Positions 1-12,100 of a stretch of 64,000 nt of DNA are shown here, piece by piece. The translations under genes were made by a program, and so were the position numbers. The stretch is from Ciona savignyi (lineage: Eukaryota > Chordata > Ascidiacea > Phlebobranchia > Cionidae). Under the pieces are notes generated by a model. It was given only the letters and a program-made list of their open reading frames with translations. It was not told the DNA's origin and did no database searches. The stretch is from the NCBI GenBank assembly GCA_000149265.1, contig CH003301.1, positions 978,057-1,042,056 of the forward strand. The letters are read 5' to 3'. The stretch's first letter is position 1. Each line of letters starts with the position of its first letter.

Positions 1-66
1 ACATGCAGGTTGTACTTGCAGTATCACAATAACCGAGACTGGCTTCGCAAACCAAATTGCCAACAT
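1..66 (-). CDS. Partial Cys-rich exon, mosaic gene, cut by window edge
   Basis: Acceptor AAAATAG is followed by a phase-1 exon reading DVGNLVCEASLGYCD and then ASTTCM before the sequence ends. Cysteine spacing and position right after an EGF-like exon suggest another EGF-like module. The phase agrees with the donor at 650. Confidence 0.55.
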   Translation of the reverse strand, partial: MLAIWFAKPVSVIVILQVQPAC

Positions 67-2396
67 CTATTTTAAATAAGGAAAATTATGTTAAAGAAAA
101 CTTAAGTTTGAAATTAAAATGATTTAACACACTTCCTGCTGACTGCACCGATTTCTTCGGTGACAATGTAAGTTCGAGAACTTGGCATGCCGAGTCGGTT
201 GTAACGTTGCACTGTAAAATGCATCATTAAGTGCTGTTCTGGAATATCAATAACGCATGTTCGCTTCTGCTTACATTCTGTGTTTCTAGGTAATTAGAAA
301 ATGTCCATGAGATGTAACTCTCATTAACGTTTGATTGAGCTGTGTAGATCAACACATAGTTCCATTGATTGCTGTTCTCTGTGTCTGCTGTTGCGGTAAC
401 TCTAACGAAGCCCGTCGAGTTATTATACGCTTGTGTGAGCTGTATGATTTATACGGGATGTTATGTTATCTATATAAGACTCTACAGTTACATTACCAAT
501 CTTACCATATCTTCAACTGATTGCTGGTTAATCGCACGCTTTCTTCTAGTCCCAATCTGCTGTAGAAACAATTGTCCCCCAAATTGAAGGCCTATGGCAC
601 AAAAAAATCGGTTGGGAACTTTTAACTTAATGGATTACCATGGTAATACCTGACATGCATACACCGTTTGTTTCATACTGCGGCGGTACGCAATTACATT
701 GGTAACCGTCCGATGTATCACGACACCAGCTACCAGGCTTAACATCGCACACATCAGGAAGCTGAATGCACTCGTTTACACCTTAGAAATGAAGTATTAG
801 TGATATATATATATACCCCAAATTAGAAATTTTCCACACCCTGGAAGTGCCGCGGTATGTGTTGTAAATGTCGCTTGACTTGTAGAAGATTGACTGGTGA
901 ATTTATCGTTTGTGGCAGATGGTTGACTGGTGAATTGACCGTTGGTTGCGGATGGTTGACTGGTGAATTGACCGTTGGTTGCGGATGGTTGACTGGTAAA
1001 TTTACCGTTGGTTGCGGATGGTTGACTGGTGAATTGACCGTTGGTTGCGGATGGTTGACTGGTGAATTGACCGTTAGTTGCGGATGTTTGACTGGTGAAT
1101 TGACCGTTGGTTGCAGATGGTTGACTGGTGAATTGACCGTTGGTTTCAGATGGTTGACTGGTGAATTGACCGTTGGTTGCGGTATGTTTGACTGGTGAAT
1201 TGACCGTTGGTTGCAGATGGTTGACTGCTCAATTGACCGTTGGTTGCAGATGGTTGGCTGGTGAATTGACCGCTGGTTGCGGATGTTTGACTGGTGAATT
1301 GACCGTTGGTTGCAGATGGTTGACTGGTGAATTGACTGTTGGTTGCAAATGGTTGACTGGTGAATTGGCCGTTGGTTGCGGATGTTTGACTGGTGAATTG
1401 ACCGTTGGTTGCGGATGGTTGACTGGTGAATTGACTGTTGGTTGCAGATGGTTGACTGGTGAATTGGCCGTTGGTTGCAGATGGTTGACTGGTGAATTGA
1501 CCGTTGGTTGCAGATGGTTTACTGGTGAATTGACCGTTGGTTGCGGATGGTTGACTGGTGAATTGACCGCTGGTTGCGGATGTTTGACTGGTTAATTGAC
1601 CGTTGGTTGCAGATGTTTGACTGGTGAATTGACTGTTGGTTGCAGATGTTTGACTGGTGAATTGACCGTTGGTTGCAGATGGTTGACTGGTGAATTGACT
1701 GTTGGTTGCAGATGGTTGACTGGTGAATTGACCGTTAGTTGCGGATGTTTGACTGGTGAATTGACTGTTGGTTGCGGATGTTTGACTGGTGAATTGACCG
1801 TTGGTTGCGGATGTTTGACTGGTGAATTGACCGTTGGTTGCGGATGTTTGACTGGTGAATTGACCGTTGGTTGCGGATGTTTGACTGGTGAATTGACCGT
1901 TGGTTGCGGATGTTTGACTGGTGAATTGACCGTTGGTTGCAGATGGTTGACTGGTGAATTGACCGTTGGTTTCAGATGGTTGACTGGTGAATTGACCGTT
2001 GGTTGCGGATGTTTGACTGGTGAATTGACCGTTGGTTGCAGATGGTTGACTGGTGAATTGACTGTTGGTTGCGGATGTTTGACTGGTGAATTGACCGTTG
2101 GTTGCGGATGTTTGACTAGTGAATTGACCGTTGGTTGCAGATGGTTGACTGGTGAATTGACCGTTGGTTGGAGATGGTTGGCTGGTGAATTGACCGTTGG
2201 TTGCGGATGTTTGACTGGTGAATTGACCGTTGGTTGCGGATGTTTGACTGGTGAATTGACCGTTGGTTGCGGATGTTTGACTGGTGAATTGCCCGTTGGT
2301 TGCGGATGTTTGACTGACGCTTGGTGTATTTTGAGAATTCGCTTCCAACGCATATGTCAATATGACGATGCTAATAATATAATAAACTCTTTCCAT
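1..2396 (-). CDS. Secreted repeat/EGF-like mosaic protein, 5' part (runs off left edge)
   Basis: I do not recognise a specific orthologue. The ATG at 2396 opens a protein whose first 22 or so residues are a signal peptide (MERVYY followed by a hydrophobic IISIVILTYAL core). About 43 tandem copies of an 11-residue unit follow, consensus SQ(T/P)SATNGQFT, with no introns to about 825. Splicing then leads to an exon at 781-650 with an EGF-like cysteine pattern and another Cys-rich exon from 66 leftward. Phases match (phase 1 at both later junctions). The first intron would be only 35-60 nt and its donor is uncertain. The protein is probably secreted or extracellular. An extra base near 1183 shifts the frame within the array, so as written the ORF stops at 1146. 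The true allele may be intact (assembly or repeat-length error) or this copy is broken. The alternative start at 2414 is TTG and was not used. Confidence 0.6.
650..781 (-). CDS. EGF-like exon of the mosaic gene
   Basis: On the minus strand, acceptor TTCTAAG precedes an exon of 132 nt that begins in phase 1 and ends TGCATGTCAG before donor GTATTA, again phase 1. It reads VNECIQ, then Cys residues in an EGF order (VCD, WCRD, YQCNC, VCMS). The opening NEC and the GYQCNC segment resemble calcium-binding EGF modules. It links the Ser/Thr repeat region to further Cys-rich exons. Confidence 0.7.
880..2330 (-). repeat. 33-bp tandem repeat array (coding minisatellite)
   Basis: About 43 head-to-tail copies of a 33-bp unit, read on the minus strand as SQ(T/P)SATNGQFT. 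Units differ at a few positions: T/P at residue 3, occasional S for G, and E for A in SETNGQ. Because the unit length is a multiple of three and two other frames lack stops, long open frames also appear on the plus strand and in a second minus frame; these are shadows. There are no spacers between units. Confidence 0.95.
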
Positions 2397-4121
2397 TTTT
2401 GAATATTTTGTCAAAGCAATGTATATGGTACAACAGTGACGGTGTAGCGAATAGAATACAAGTTGAACTAATATATATTTAAACCAGGGTAATTATCGAT
2501 ATGTCTGATAGAAATTCATAAAAGTTAGACTATTTTGCGTATCGGTCTACTGCCAAGTTAAAAAATAACTATACGATTTTTACATACTGCCAAGTATATA
2601 AAAATATTAGTCTACTGTCAAGTTAAAATATACCTATAATTAAATTTGTTTCCATAGTATTTATTATTTCATTTGTAATTACAGAAATACATAAATATTT
2701 TTAATCTGCCTAAACTTCCTCACAATACCATGTTATTGCTCAGACAGTACTTATTCTTACCACGCAAAATTGAGGCTCTCGAATTATAATTGAACTCATG
2801 GTTTTTATAGTCTGTTGTGACGTCATAATACCACGCGGCTTATCATTCTGGATAAATATTTGCCAGTGAAGGTTTTTCAAGTGTAAGTATTTTTTCGTCA
2901 TTACTAAGAATATTTCAACGAAAGATATTTACTTTGTAGGCGTACTCAATTACCATACTTTACATTCTCTATAATTGTCAGTGTTTATTTTTATATTTTA
3001 GTTACAGATACCTAATAATGACTGTTCCAAAATACTAAAAATGCCGTATTTTTGTTTATTTGAATTTCATTTCCGCGCGAAACTGCTCACAGTGGGTATG
3101 ATTATAACAAATATAAAGTGAGTGGTGCCAAAATGAATATATATGACACTGAATCAACACGAATTGACAGGTTGTGTAAAAAAAACAAATTAATTCCTGT
3201 GGCATCTATGTATTGTTATGTGCTTGTGATACAACATCCATGAGCGTATAGTTTGTTCGTGCCGTGTGTGTTGCAATAAAAGAACAATATGCTGACACTT
3301 CGCGCAAAGCGCCAATAACAGGTTTACAACACATTGTTCTAATGATGAGAAAAAGTAAAAAATATAAGAAAAATATGCTGATTCGGTGGTACTTTCAAAA
3401 ATCGCGACCCACGGACAGCTGTACATAAATAAAAATAACTTGTGCACTTAATCATAAGAGGAAAGTACCTTTCAGTACAGTACATTAATACTACAAAAGA
3501 TTGCAAGAACTTAAATATTTACATGTTCAGGCACGTCAGAATTGTTACACAAAGGTGTGCTTGAAATGAAGCGTATAAGTATACAACTTAAATTCCAAGA
3601 TTGGCGAACGATTTCTAAATGTATATATGATTTTAAGGCATTCATTGGTTTATGAGGTCCCGTTAAAAATCTGACGCGATATAAAAATGTAAAATAGAGT
3701 ACGTGGACCAGACAAGCGCATACATGTGCATTTTGCGTCAAACTTGAACAAAAATATTATTATTTAGATTAAAAATACAATAATATTCATTATTAATACT
3801 AAAACGCAATCAACATTACACCTCACTTCAGGGGACTTTTAAACACATCACAAAAATAAAAACTGACATGCTCTGGACCATTGTCGCTGCAGTAACATAA
3901 TAGGTCTTGACGAAGTAATTTTACGACATTTACGCATTACATGCAAAAGCTGTTAGCAGTATGAAAGGAAACCCTTTTATCGACTCGACTGCTTCGTCTG
4001 GTTCACAAAACAACTGGCATTTGAGGGGATGTCAATTATGAAAGTATAGCCGATAAAGGTAAACCAAGAAAAGGTAGCAAGCAACTTGCTGTCATTGTTG
4101 GCGTTCTTATCGAAGCCCCTT
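2397..4121. other. Intergenic: mosaic-gene promoter side and laminin 3' flank
   Basis: Both flanking genes run on the minus strand, so this stretch holds the promoter/5' UTR of the repeat-protein gene and the 3' UTR of the laminin gene. Short ORFs here have no recognisable motifs. I see no canonical AATAAA on the minus strand close to the laminin stop. Confidence 0.5.
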
Positions 4122-6116
4122 TTACTTATTACGTTTTGGACATGAGTTAGGGTAAACGCCAACCGATTCATGAATCTCATCAAAGCGCACAACTTGAGTG
4201 GTTTTTAGCCTCATGTTTCTAATGCAGCCCTGTAAATTCTGGTTCGTACGCACTTGCTGCTGATTTGTTGTACCGTCTGAAGATTGTAGAACATAAGCAA
4301 GAGGTGAAATAGTTAAGAATAGTTTATACAAAACCAACCTGGAATTCCTCCGACATATAGCGGATCTTTGGTGTCTGCTGAGTTAGTTGTAGCTCTGCTG
4401 ACCACTGTTGGAACCGCATTTCCATCCACGACTAAACTTAGCGAATTCATGTCTTTATTGGCAATCAATGAGTGCCAACGTCCATCGCACAAGTTGAACT
4501 TGACTTTACGACCAGTATTATGTTGAGTTGATGCATCGCTGTAAACGGCTTCAAACGGACCGGCCCCATTGTCCGTACGAAAGTATATCTGTATAAATGG
4601 TTATTGCTGGTTTATACATTGTACTACACTTTTATTAAAGGCGTAAAGCATGATTTAAATTACCGATCCGTTAACAAGCTCTATGCCGAGTCCGTCAGAC
4701 CGTCTGTTGTTAATACTAAGCAAGATCCCACTTGGATTCCAAGTTCGGAACTCCATTTCGATCAACATCCTTGGGCCGACGCGGTATTTCTCGCCTTTAG
4801 AATAAATTTATTTTAGTTGATATGCATTGTTTTAAATGGCAACAGATATATTTAAAATTTGGAGAGATAGCCATAGTTACTTACTGTATATAGCATATCC
4901 TTTGCCGTTGAAAAACGCCCCAGATTCCATTTTCTTATAACATTGATCAACTTTGTGTGCGGAGCGTGGCTTTGAAAGGTTGAGCTTTCGTTTTCGATTT
5001 AGGACTAAATCCTTGATACAGGCATCCATACTAGATAACTGCATTTAAAAATGATCATTAATATAATATTTTAATATTCTTGACTTTTAAAGGTTTTCGC
5101 TTAAAGGACCGTTTTTTATGCCACTGAATGACTTACTGTGGATTGAAATTGTGCATTGATGTTTTAAAATATCCTTTAGCATAAGTGTATTAATTAAGTA
5201 AAAATATATATTTCGTGCTCTTAAAAATAATTCAAGCGTGGTATCGTGCGTCAAATCGTCAGATTACTTTACAGCCACAGTCAGATTACTAAAGCTAATA
5301 AAATGTGTTCATTCAGTTTTATTACGATCCAATAATTCACTGTGTTCAGGTGATGTCCGCTAAATGTTTTGTTCAAGAAAACTACCGTCTAACCAGCGAG
5401 TGGCAGACCGCCGAAGCTATCGCCATTTGATCTAACCAGTCCAACTTATGTGTATTTGTTTATTTAACTAACCTGCCCTATTTTCTTCGAGTTAAAACTT
5501 TCTGGAAGGCCCCCAACATACAGGATATTATCTACTCCCATGATGTTTGCTCCTTTAGGTGAGGTGGTTTTTTTGTTTTTACACCATCCACGGATATGAA
5601 TCCTTTTCTCCTTGATCTTCTTAAGCGTATCTAAGAATAGGAAGTATTTCAAATATTGACTCATTTTATATGTTTGCGGAGAAGTTACGTAATAAGGTAT
5701 TTACATGTACCAATGCATGGCTTGATTTTAAACTTAACCCACCCTGTGCCATTTCCCGTCATTTATTCGAATTGACCCGTCCGCCTCGCCTCTTCCTCGT
5801 CCGTTGTCAAATTGAAAAATAGGAATTCCTTCTTTAACTTTTAATGCGAAGAAATCGACTTGCGTTTTGTGTCCGGCATACACTAAAATTCCATTGCGAC
5901 CCAGTGTTCGTACTTTCAAATCAAAGGTGAACCTGAAAGACACAAAGCTTAAGCATTCTGCCCACTAATCACAGTTAACCTAATTAACCCTTACTTCTTC
6001 GCAATGTTCTTCTTAAGTTTAAACGTAACATGGCTGTTACGACTTAGTCCAAAATGGGCTGAGAAATTGCCAATCACTGGCATGCGACCTGCAGATCTAC
6101 AGAAGGGGCTGTCGGT
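4122..6116 (-). CDS. Laminin alpha LG4-LG5 exons and stop
   Basis: LG4: 6116-5995, 5932-5739, 5630-5473, 5038-4885, with [41 protein letters not shown] and [11 protein letters not shown]5: 4794-4664, 4588-4339, 4276-4122, with [32 protein letters not shown] and [10 protein letters not shown]. The chain ends [11 protein letters not shown] and stops at TAA 4122-4124. In vertebrates LG4-5 of alpha-1/2 bind dystroglycan and heparan sulfate; that role is inferred here. Confidence 0.95.
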
Positions 6117-9100
6117 CTGAAAAATGCATTTAGAATGGGATGCATTTAAATACCGCATTTTAAATTGTTTACTCTGTTTTGTAAAATTACCATATTGGGC
6201 TGTTTTGGTACCATAGCTGGATCGTTTGACAAAGGTGGTTGGGTGTTCGGCGTGGTTGCCCGGGGTGGCTTCGGTGGATTCATTGAATTTGATGTAAAAG
6301 TATTAGGTGGAGTTGCCGAAGTAAGCGTTGGCTGTGGCTCGAATTCAACAAAGGCGCAGGTGCCGAAATACGAATTCTTTGCCTGTACCGCTTCCTTGAA
6401 GTTAACTAGCCTATGGATACAAACAAAACGCGTATCATTTAATGGATAATTTTAATTACAACAACTTACAGATTTGCCATTAGATCTCTCACACAGCCGT
6501 TTAGTGACTTTTCTGTTCCTACAGCTTTCGTGGAATTAAATTCTTCAGGAATTCCTCCAACAAAGACTCGTCGCACGGTAATGGTTTGATCTGCACCTCG
6601 TGGTAGGTACTCGCTGACGTAATCTCCATCTTCGTTCATTTGTAGAGTAATACTAAATAAAACAACTTCTTAGACTTCTATTGCGCAGTTTTTTTTTTGC
6701 TTATTGGGGCACAATCTTTACTACGAAACAGCTTACTTTTCTCTGCGTCTATGTAAAGTTGCAGTATGGTCTCTTCCGTCGTTATAAATGTTGAATTTTG
6801 ACGTTAGACGAATGTGTGGACTGCCAGGAAGCTTTAAGGCTGTGTGGACAAATCCATCGTACACGTACATAGAGTAGTAAGCCTGTAATATAAAAAGTTT
6901 GATCGCACCAGCATAGACATATTTAATTAAGTTTGTCGGATTAAACTCTTCACCTCGTCAGTTTGTCGCCGTCTTCGCCTGAGTTGTCGGTTGTCACTGG
7001 TGGCAAACAGAAGCACCGCGTCTTCATTTCGTGTGTTGAACGTGATCGAGATAGAACTTGTGGGTTGGAGGTTGATAGGTTTCAGTTCAACAAAGCCTTT
7101 ATTCGAAATTCCAATGTCGCGTGTTATCTAAAATAATAGGGGGGAGGCTTAACGCTGATTCTTATCAGGGATATTTACCCTTATACAATCACCCAATACC
7201 ACAGGACCCAACAATAACCACTGACAATTTAAATCAACTGTAAAATACTTGTCATATGTTTGTGTTTATATACCTCTGCTGGACAGGCGGTCTGTACACC
7301 TGAATCTCTTGCCACATCTTCAACAACTGTGCTTTTTAGCGACCGCAACAGATTATTTTGAGAAAACTCTTTCAAGCAACCAACGAATGATATTTTTGTA
7401 ACGTCGGCCCTAAAACGGTTTAAATTGAAATAGGTTAATAATTATTTTCATATGCCAGTATTTACGAGAAGCCAACAGTACAAAAAGACAGTTCTGGAAA
7501 GCTTATTTAAAACGTTTTTAAATCACGAAAATCCCAGTTATAGGCAATAAATAAAACATCTGCATTAATGTATTTCACTCGTGCTAACATTGTTAAAATG
7601 TCCAGTGCTTACTACATCCAATTTCATACATATTACTAGAGAGTGTCAACCACGTGTTTAACCACCACCATTTGTAAAACACATTTTATATGCCATATAT
7701 TCATGCTACAGGGTCCCTAACCACAATTTGTATTTTATACACTGAGTATGTAGTTTGTTTCTGCAAGCATAAACGCATGGGTCCCATAGTTGTCCAATCA
7801 AACTTCTTTTCAATGTGTAGTTAAAAAATGAATAAACATCTTAATTTACTAACATTTTACCTTAAATGTTTTAAGTTAAACCTTTTTAAGCGCTGTAATG
7901 AAATAAAGGAAATTCCCCTAGGTTTAGTAGATGAGTTTCTGTTTTTAAATATGTTGGCCATGTTATGTAACAATTCTTAAAGTTTTAATGTGATTTGTCG
8001 ACTCCTTGTTGGAGATGTCAGTGCGATATGGCATGCCTGTCACAATCATAATTCAGGAACATATCTTCGTTTTTTAGGGGAATTACTCTAAGCAAATGAT
8101 TTCTTTCTTTTAATTGGCCTAAAGTGTCTAATGGTCTAACATTTACCCAAATCTGATCAAAATTAGAGCAGCCGTTCAAGCGGTATGCCCCAAAAATCTA
8201 ATTTTATAGAAAAAAAATGTTTTGGTTTTTAACGTCTCAGGGGAATTTCCCTAGATTTATTACCCAAAATTTTGGTTTCTGCTTATCTAGACCATGTCCT
8301 GTTACAAATGTCAAATTTTTATTGTGATTTCATTACTCCTTTCGCTAGATTTCGGGGCAACATGGCATGCTTGTCACAATCATAATTAGAGAACAAAATC
8401 CGATTTTTAAGGTATTTCCCTGGGTATTTTTTTAATTTCTTGTTAAATCAGTGACTAATGCACTTACATTCCACCAAATCTGATTCAAATTGTATCGGTC
8501 GTTCAAGCGCTATGCCCAAAAAGGCTATTTTTTTAGAAAAAAAGACCGTTTTGGTTTTAACGTTCCAGGGGAATTCCCCTAGATTTATCACCCAAAATTT
8601 TGATTTCTGCATATCTAGGCCATGTTGTCTAAAAAATCACCAAGTTTCATTGCGATTCCATTATTCCTTCTGGTAGATGTCAGGGCGCTATAGCATGCCT
8701 GTCACAATTATCATTTAACAGCAAAAGTTTAATTTTTAGGGTATTTCCCTAAGTATTTTTTTTATTTCTTTTAAGTGTTAAATCAGTGACTAGTGCACTA
8801 ACATTCTTCACCCAATTTGATTCAAATTGGAGCAGCCGTTCAAGCGCTATGGCCTAAAAAGCTATTTTTTTAGAAAAAAAATGACCGTTTTGGTTTTTAG
8901 CGTCCAAGGGGAATTGCCCTAAATTTATTACCCAAAATTATGGTTTCTGCATATCTAGGCCATGTTGTCTAAAAAATCACCAAGTTTCATTGCGATTCCA
9001 TTTTTCCTTCTGGTAGATGTCGGGGCGCCATGCCATGCCTGTCACAATTATCATTTAACAGCAAAAGTTTAATTTTTAGGGTATTTCCCTAGGTAATTTT

Positions 9101-12100
9101 TTTATTTCTTTTAAGTGTTAAATCAGTGACTAGTGCACTAACATTTCACCAAATTTGATTCAAATTGGATCAGCCGTTCAAGCGCTATGGCCTAAAAATC
9201 TATTTTTTTAGAAAAAAATGACCGTTTTGGTTTTTAGCGTCCAAGGGGAACTCCCCTAAATTTATTACCCAAAATTATGGTTTCTGCATATCTAGACCAT
9301 GTTGTCTAAAAAATCACCAAGTTTCATTGCGATTCCATTATTCCTTCTGGTAGATGTCGGGGCGCCATGCCATGCCTGTCAAGCGTTTGACGAAGAAAAA
9401 AAAAAAGAAAAAAAAAAAAGAAAAAAAAAACGGACAAAAACAATATGTGTCCCATTTTTTCAAATGGGACCCATAATTAGCCATTTCAGGCTATGTTTTA
9501 TAATCGTCACATACAGCACGACTATACGTTGACTGACTCCTTTTAAAGTCCAATCGGTTAAAATCGCCTTTGTTAAACAAGGTTTAGTTCACACGTTAGT
9601 ACAAATAATCTTTTAAATTGCCATTTTGGTTTAAAATACTAAGAAAGCAACGCGTTACAACTATTAGCACATGCGCATCACTCTGTAACACATACTCCCG
9701 TTTACCTCACTTTGAACCCGAAATGGTCCCTAATGCGGAAAGAAAGAATTGGTGGTCAACTGCTCATGTATATTTACAACATTTATAATCTACATTACTT
9801 TAATTAAATGACATTAAACTTGATCAAAACTTTTATTCAAACACCACAACATGCAGAGATAACTTACTTGATTGTTCTGTCACTGGGAAATCCCCCAACA
9901 CAAGTGACATCACCGCTTGTGAAATTAAGCGACTCATCAGAACCTTGAATCCGTAGCCAAATGTTTTCTTGGCTTTGGTTGACAGTTTTGATCGATAAAA
10001 GTGCTGCAATGATAAAATAATTTAAGGTCATGAACGGAAACTGACAATACGTGTAAAATCACATAGTTGTTTTTATGTTAAAACTAAAAGTGATGTTATG
10101 TATAGCCGGTAATAACTATATCACAAATCGGCAAATACTCACAATTTCCAGCAAATCGGCGAAACGTGACTTGCACCCATTCTCCGGTATTGTATTGATT
10201 TTCAGTACTTGCGTTGTGCACACCGTTGCCCAAGTCGAGCTTAAGCATAATCCGCCCTTTATTTAGTTCGATGGAATAGAAATCCGGCTGATATTTAACA
10301 AGATGTATTTTAAATTATGCCGTTGTTGGTGTTAACTAATTATTAAGGTATAAGTTACCCAAACTTACATGTGTGGCAGAACCGGTGTATACGATTAGTC
10401 CTTCTGAACTAAAACTCTGCAGGCGAATACTTATTTGCGTTCGTTTCGAATCATGGTTATTAAAACGTAAAACAGAATAACTTCGTCCGTAATAGCTGTA
10501 TAAGTTGGTTTGTTCTTTGTCAGTTGCAACCTCACTGGAATAAAACACGATGTTAATTTTTCCTATTTTTAACACTTAAATTGACTAAAAACAAAAAGAA
10601 ACGCACATTTCAATACATCCTTTACAGTCTTCAGGATTATTTATCTCCCGGAAATTCCACAAGCCAACGGTTCTACCCTGCAGAAAAGCTTCCCCCATGC
10701 ATCCGTTGAACGTTCGGTACATCACAGCCTCGTGCACCTATCAGGATTACAAAATCATCACGTAAGTTGATAACAAGATTTTTAGCTATAGTTACATTTA
10801 CCTCGGTTGTGTTAAGTATCCCACCAACAAATAGAATGTCATCGTTATTAATATCTAGCATGGAGTAAGACCCCGGCGACACTCCTCCGACATTGGTCAT
10901 TGTTGCAATTTTGTCTGACTCTCTGTAGGCAGTGACATTCAACTCTTGGTTTCTCCTGCAAGAACAAACAGCATTGCAACAAATGCAAAACAAATGTCTA
11001 GATTATCTAGATATCAGGGGCAGCTCAAACCTGTTGATGATGATCTTGAACCAATCGGGTGAAGACCCCAAGTTCTCAGTGTCCGCTTTAATGATGAGAG
11101 GATTCTGCACAAAACCTGGACCTCCTCCTAGGTCCCAAGTGACCGTTACTTTGTAGTCACGCAGTTCAACGACAATGTAGTCTTGCTGCAAATGAACAAA
11201 ACGTTAAGGCATATATATTCGGTAATATTTTTGTAGTAGTTTCTTACCCTAGGCCGTGCCAAGTAAAGCAGTGCGTTATTTGGTTCACTATTTTGGATGG
11301 TAAGTACAATTTCTGTCGTCTTTCCCGGAGTTATTGTTGGCTTATAGGCCATTGCACACTTTCCTTTAGAGCTGACAGACACTCGGATCTGTTAAAATAA
11401 ATATTTATTCATGATAATTTATAAATGAAGGTAGTTTATTTCATTTTTTGCTGCTTTGCAATATTGATTTAGCGTGAATTCATAATTAAGGACAGAAGCA
11501 GAAAAATACAGCAATCTACGGTAGTTAAAACACCTAAGTTATTACACAAAATCAGCATAAATGAAAAATTTGTTAACTTAGAAAAAAGAACCCTTTGGAG
11601 GATAGCGCAATTCTGAGAAGGTGTTAATGAAACATAAGTTTTAGGTATTCGTGTACTTACCGATCCTGCCTTTCTTCTGGCGTCTTCAATGAGTTGTCGA
11701 ATATTGCTTATATTTGCTCTCACGCTTTCCGATGCCAGTTGAACCTTCTCCAGTTTGCTTGTTGTTCGTTCCTTTGCTTCAGAAACGGATCGCATGCCCT
11801 CTGACACAGCATCGACTGTAGATCATAAAATATTACATAAAATTTGACATTCGAATACTTGAAATCGAGTACTTACAAAGATGAGCTGGGAAGTTGAAGA
11901 TAAGAGAGGTGAAGAAGTGCAGAGAAGGTGCAGTGTTCAAAGAAAATGAAAGGAATGGTAAATAGTGAAAATTGTTATAATATTTAGTTCATACTAAGAT
12001 ATAGTTATTACTTACGATTATCAGCAACCTCTTTAGCGATTTGGGAACGTTGTAAAACTTGAAGTTCCGTTTCGCCCAACAGTCGCACGTTTTCTTGGGC

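Noticed and set aside
880-2330. CRISPR-like regular array
   Set aside because: Units are contiguous with no unique spacers, keep a coding frame, and lie in an intron-containing eukaryotic gene.
1596-2402. Plus-strand ORF of 268 codons and a second minus-frame ORF at 1592-2353
   Set aside because: Both are alternative frames of the same 33-bp repeat. Only the minus frame with the signal peptide leads into the EGF-like exons.
4604-4816. Plus-strand ORF of 70 codons
   Set aside because: It is the antisense shadow of the LG5 exon at 4664-4794.
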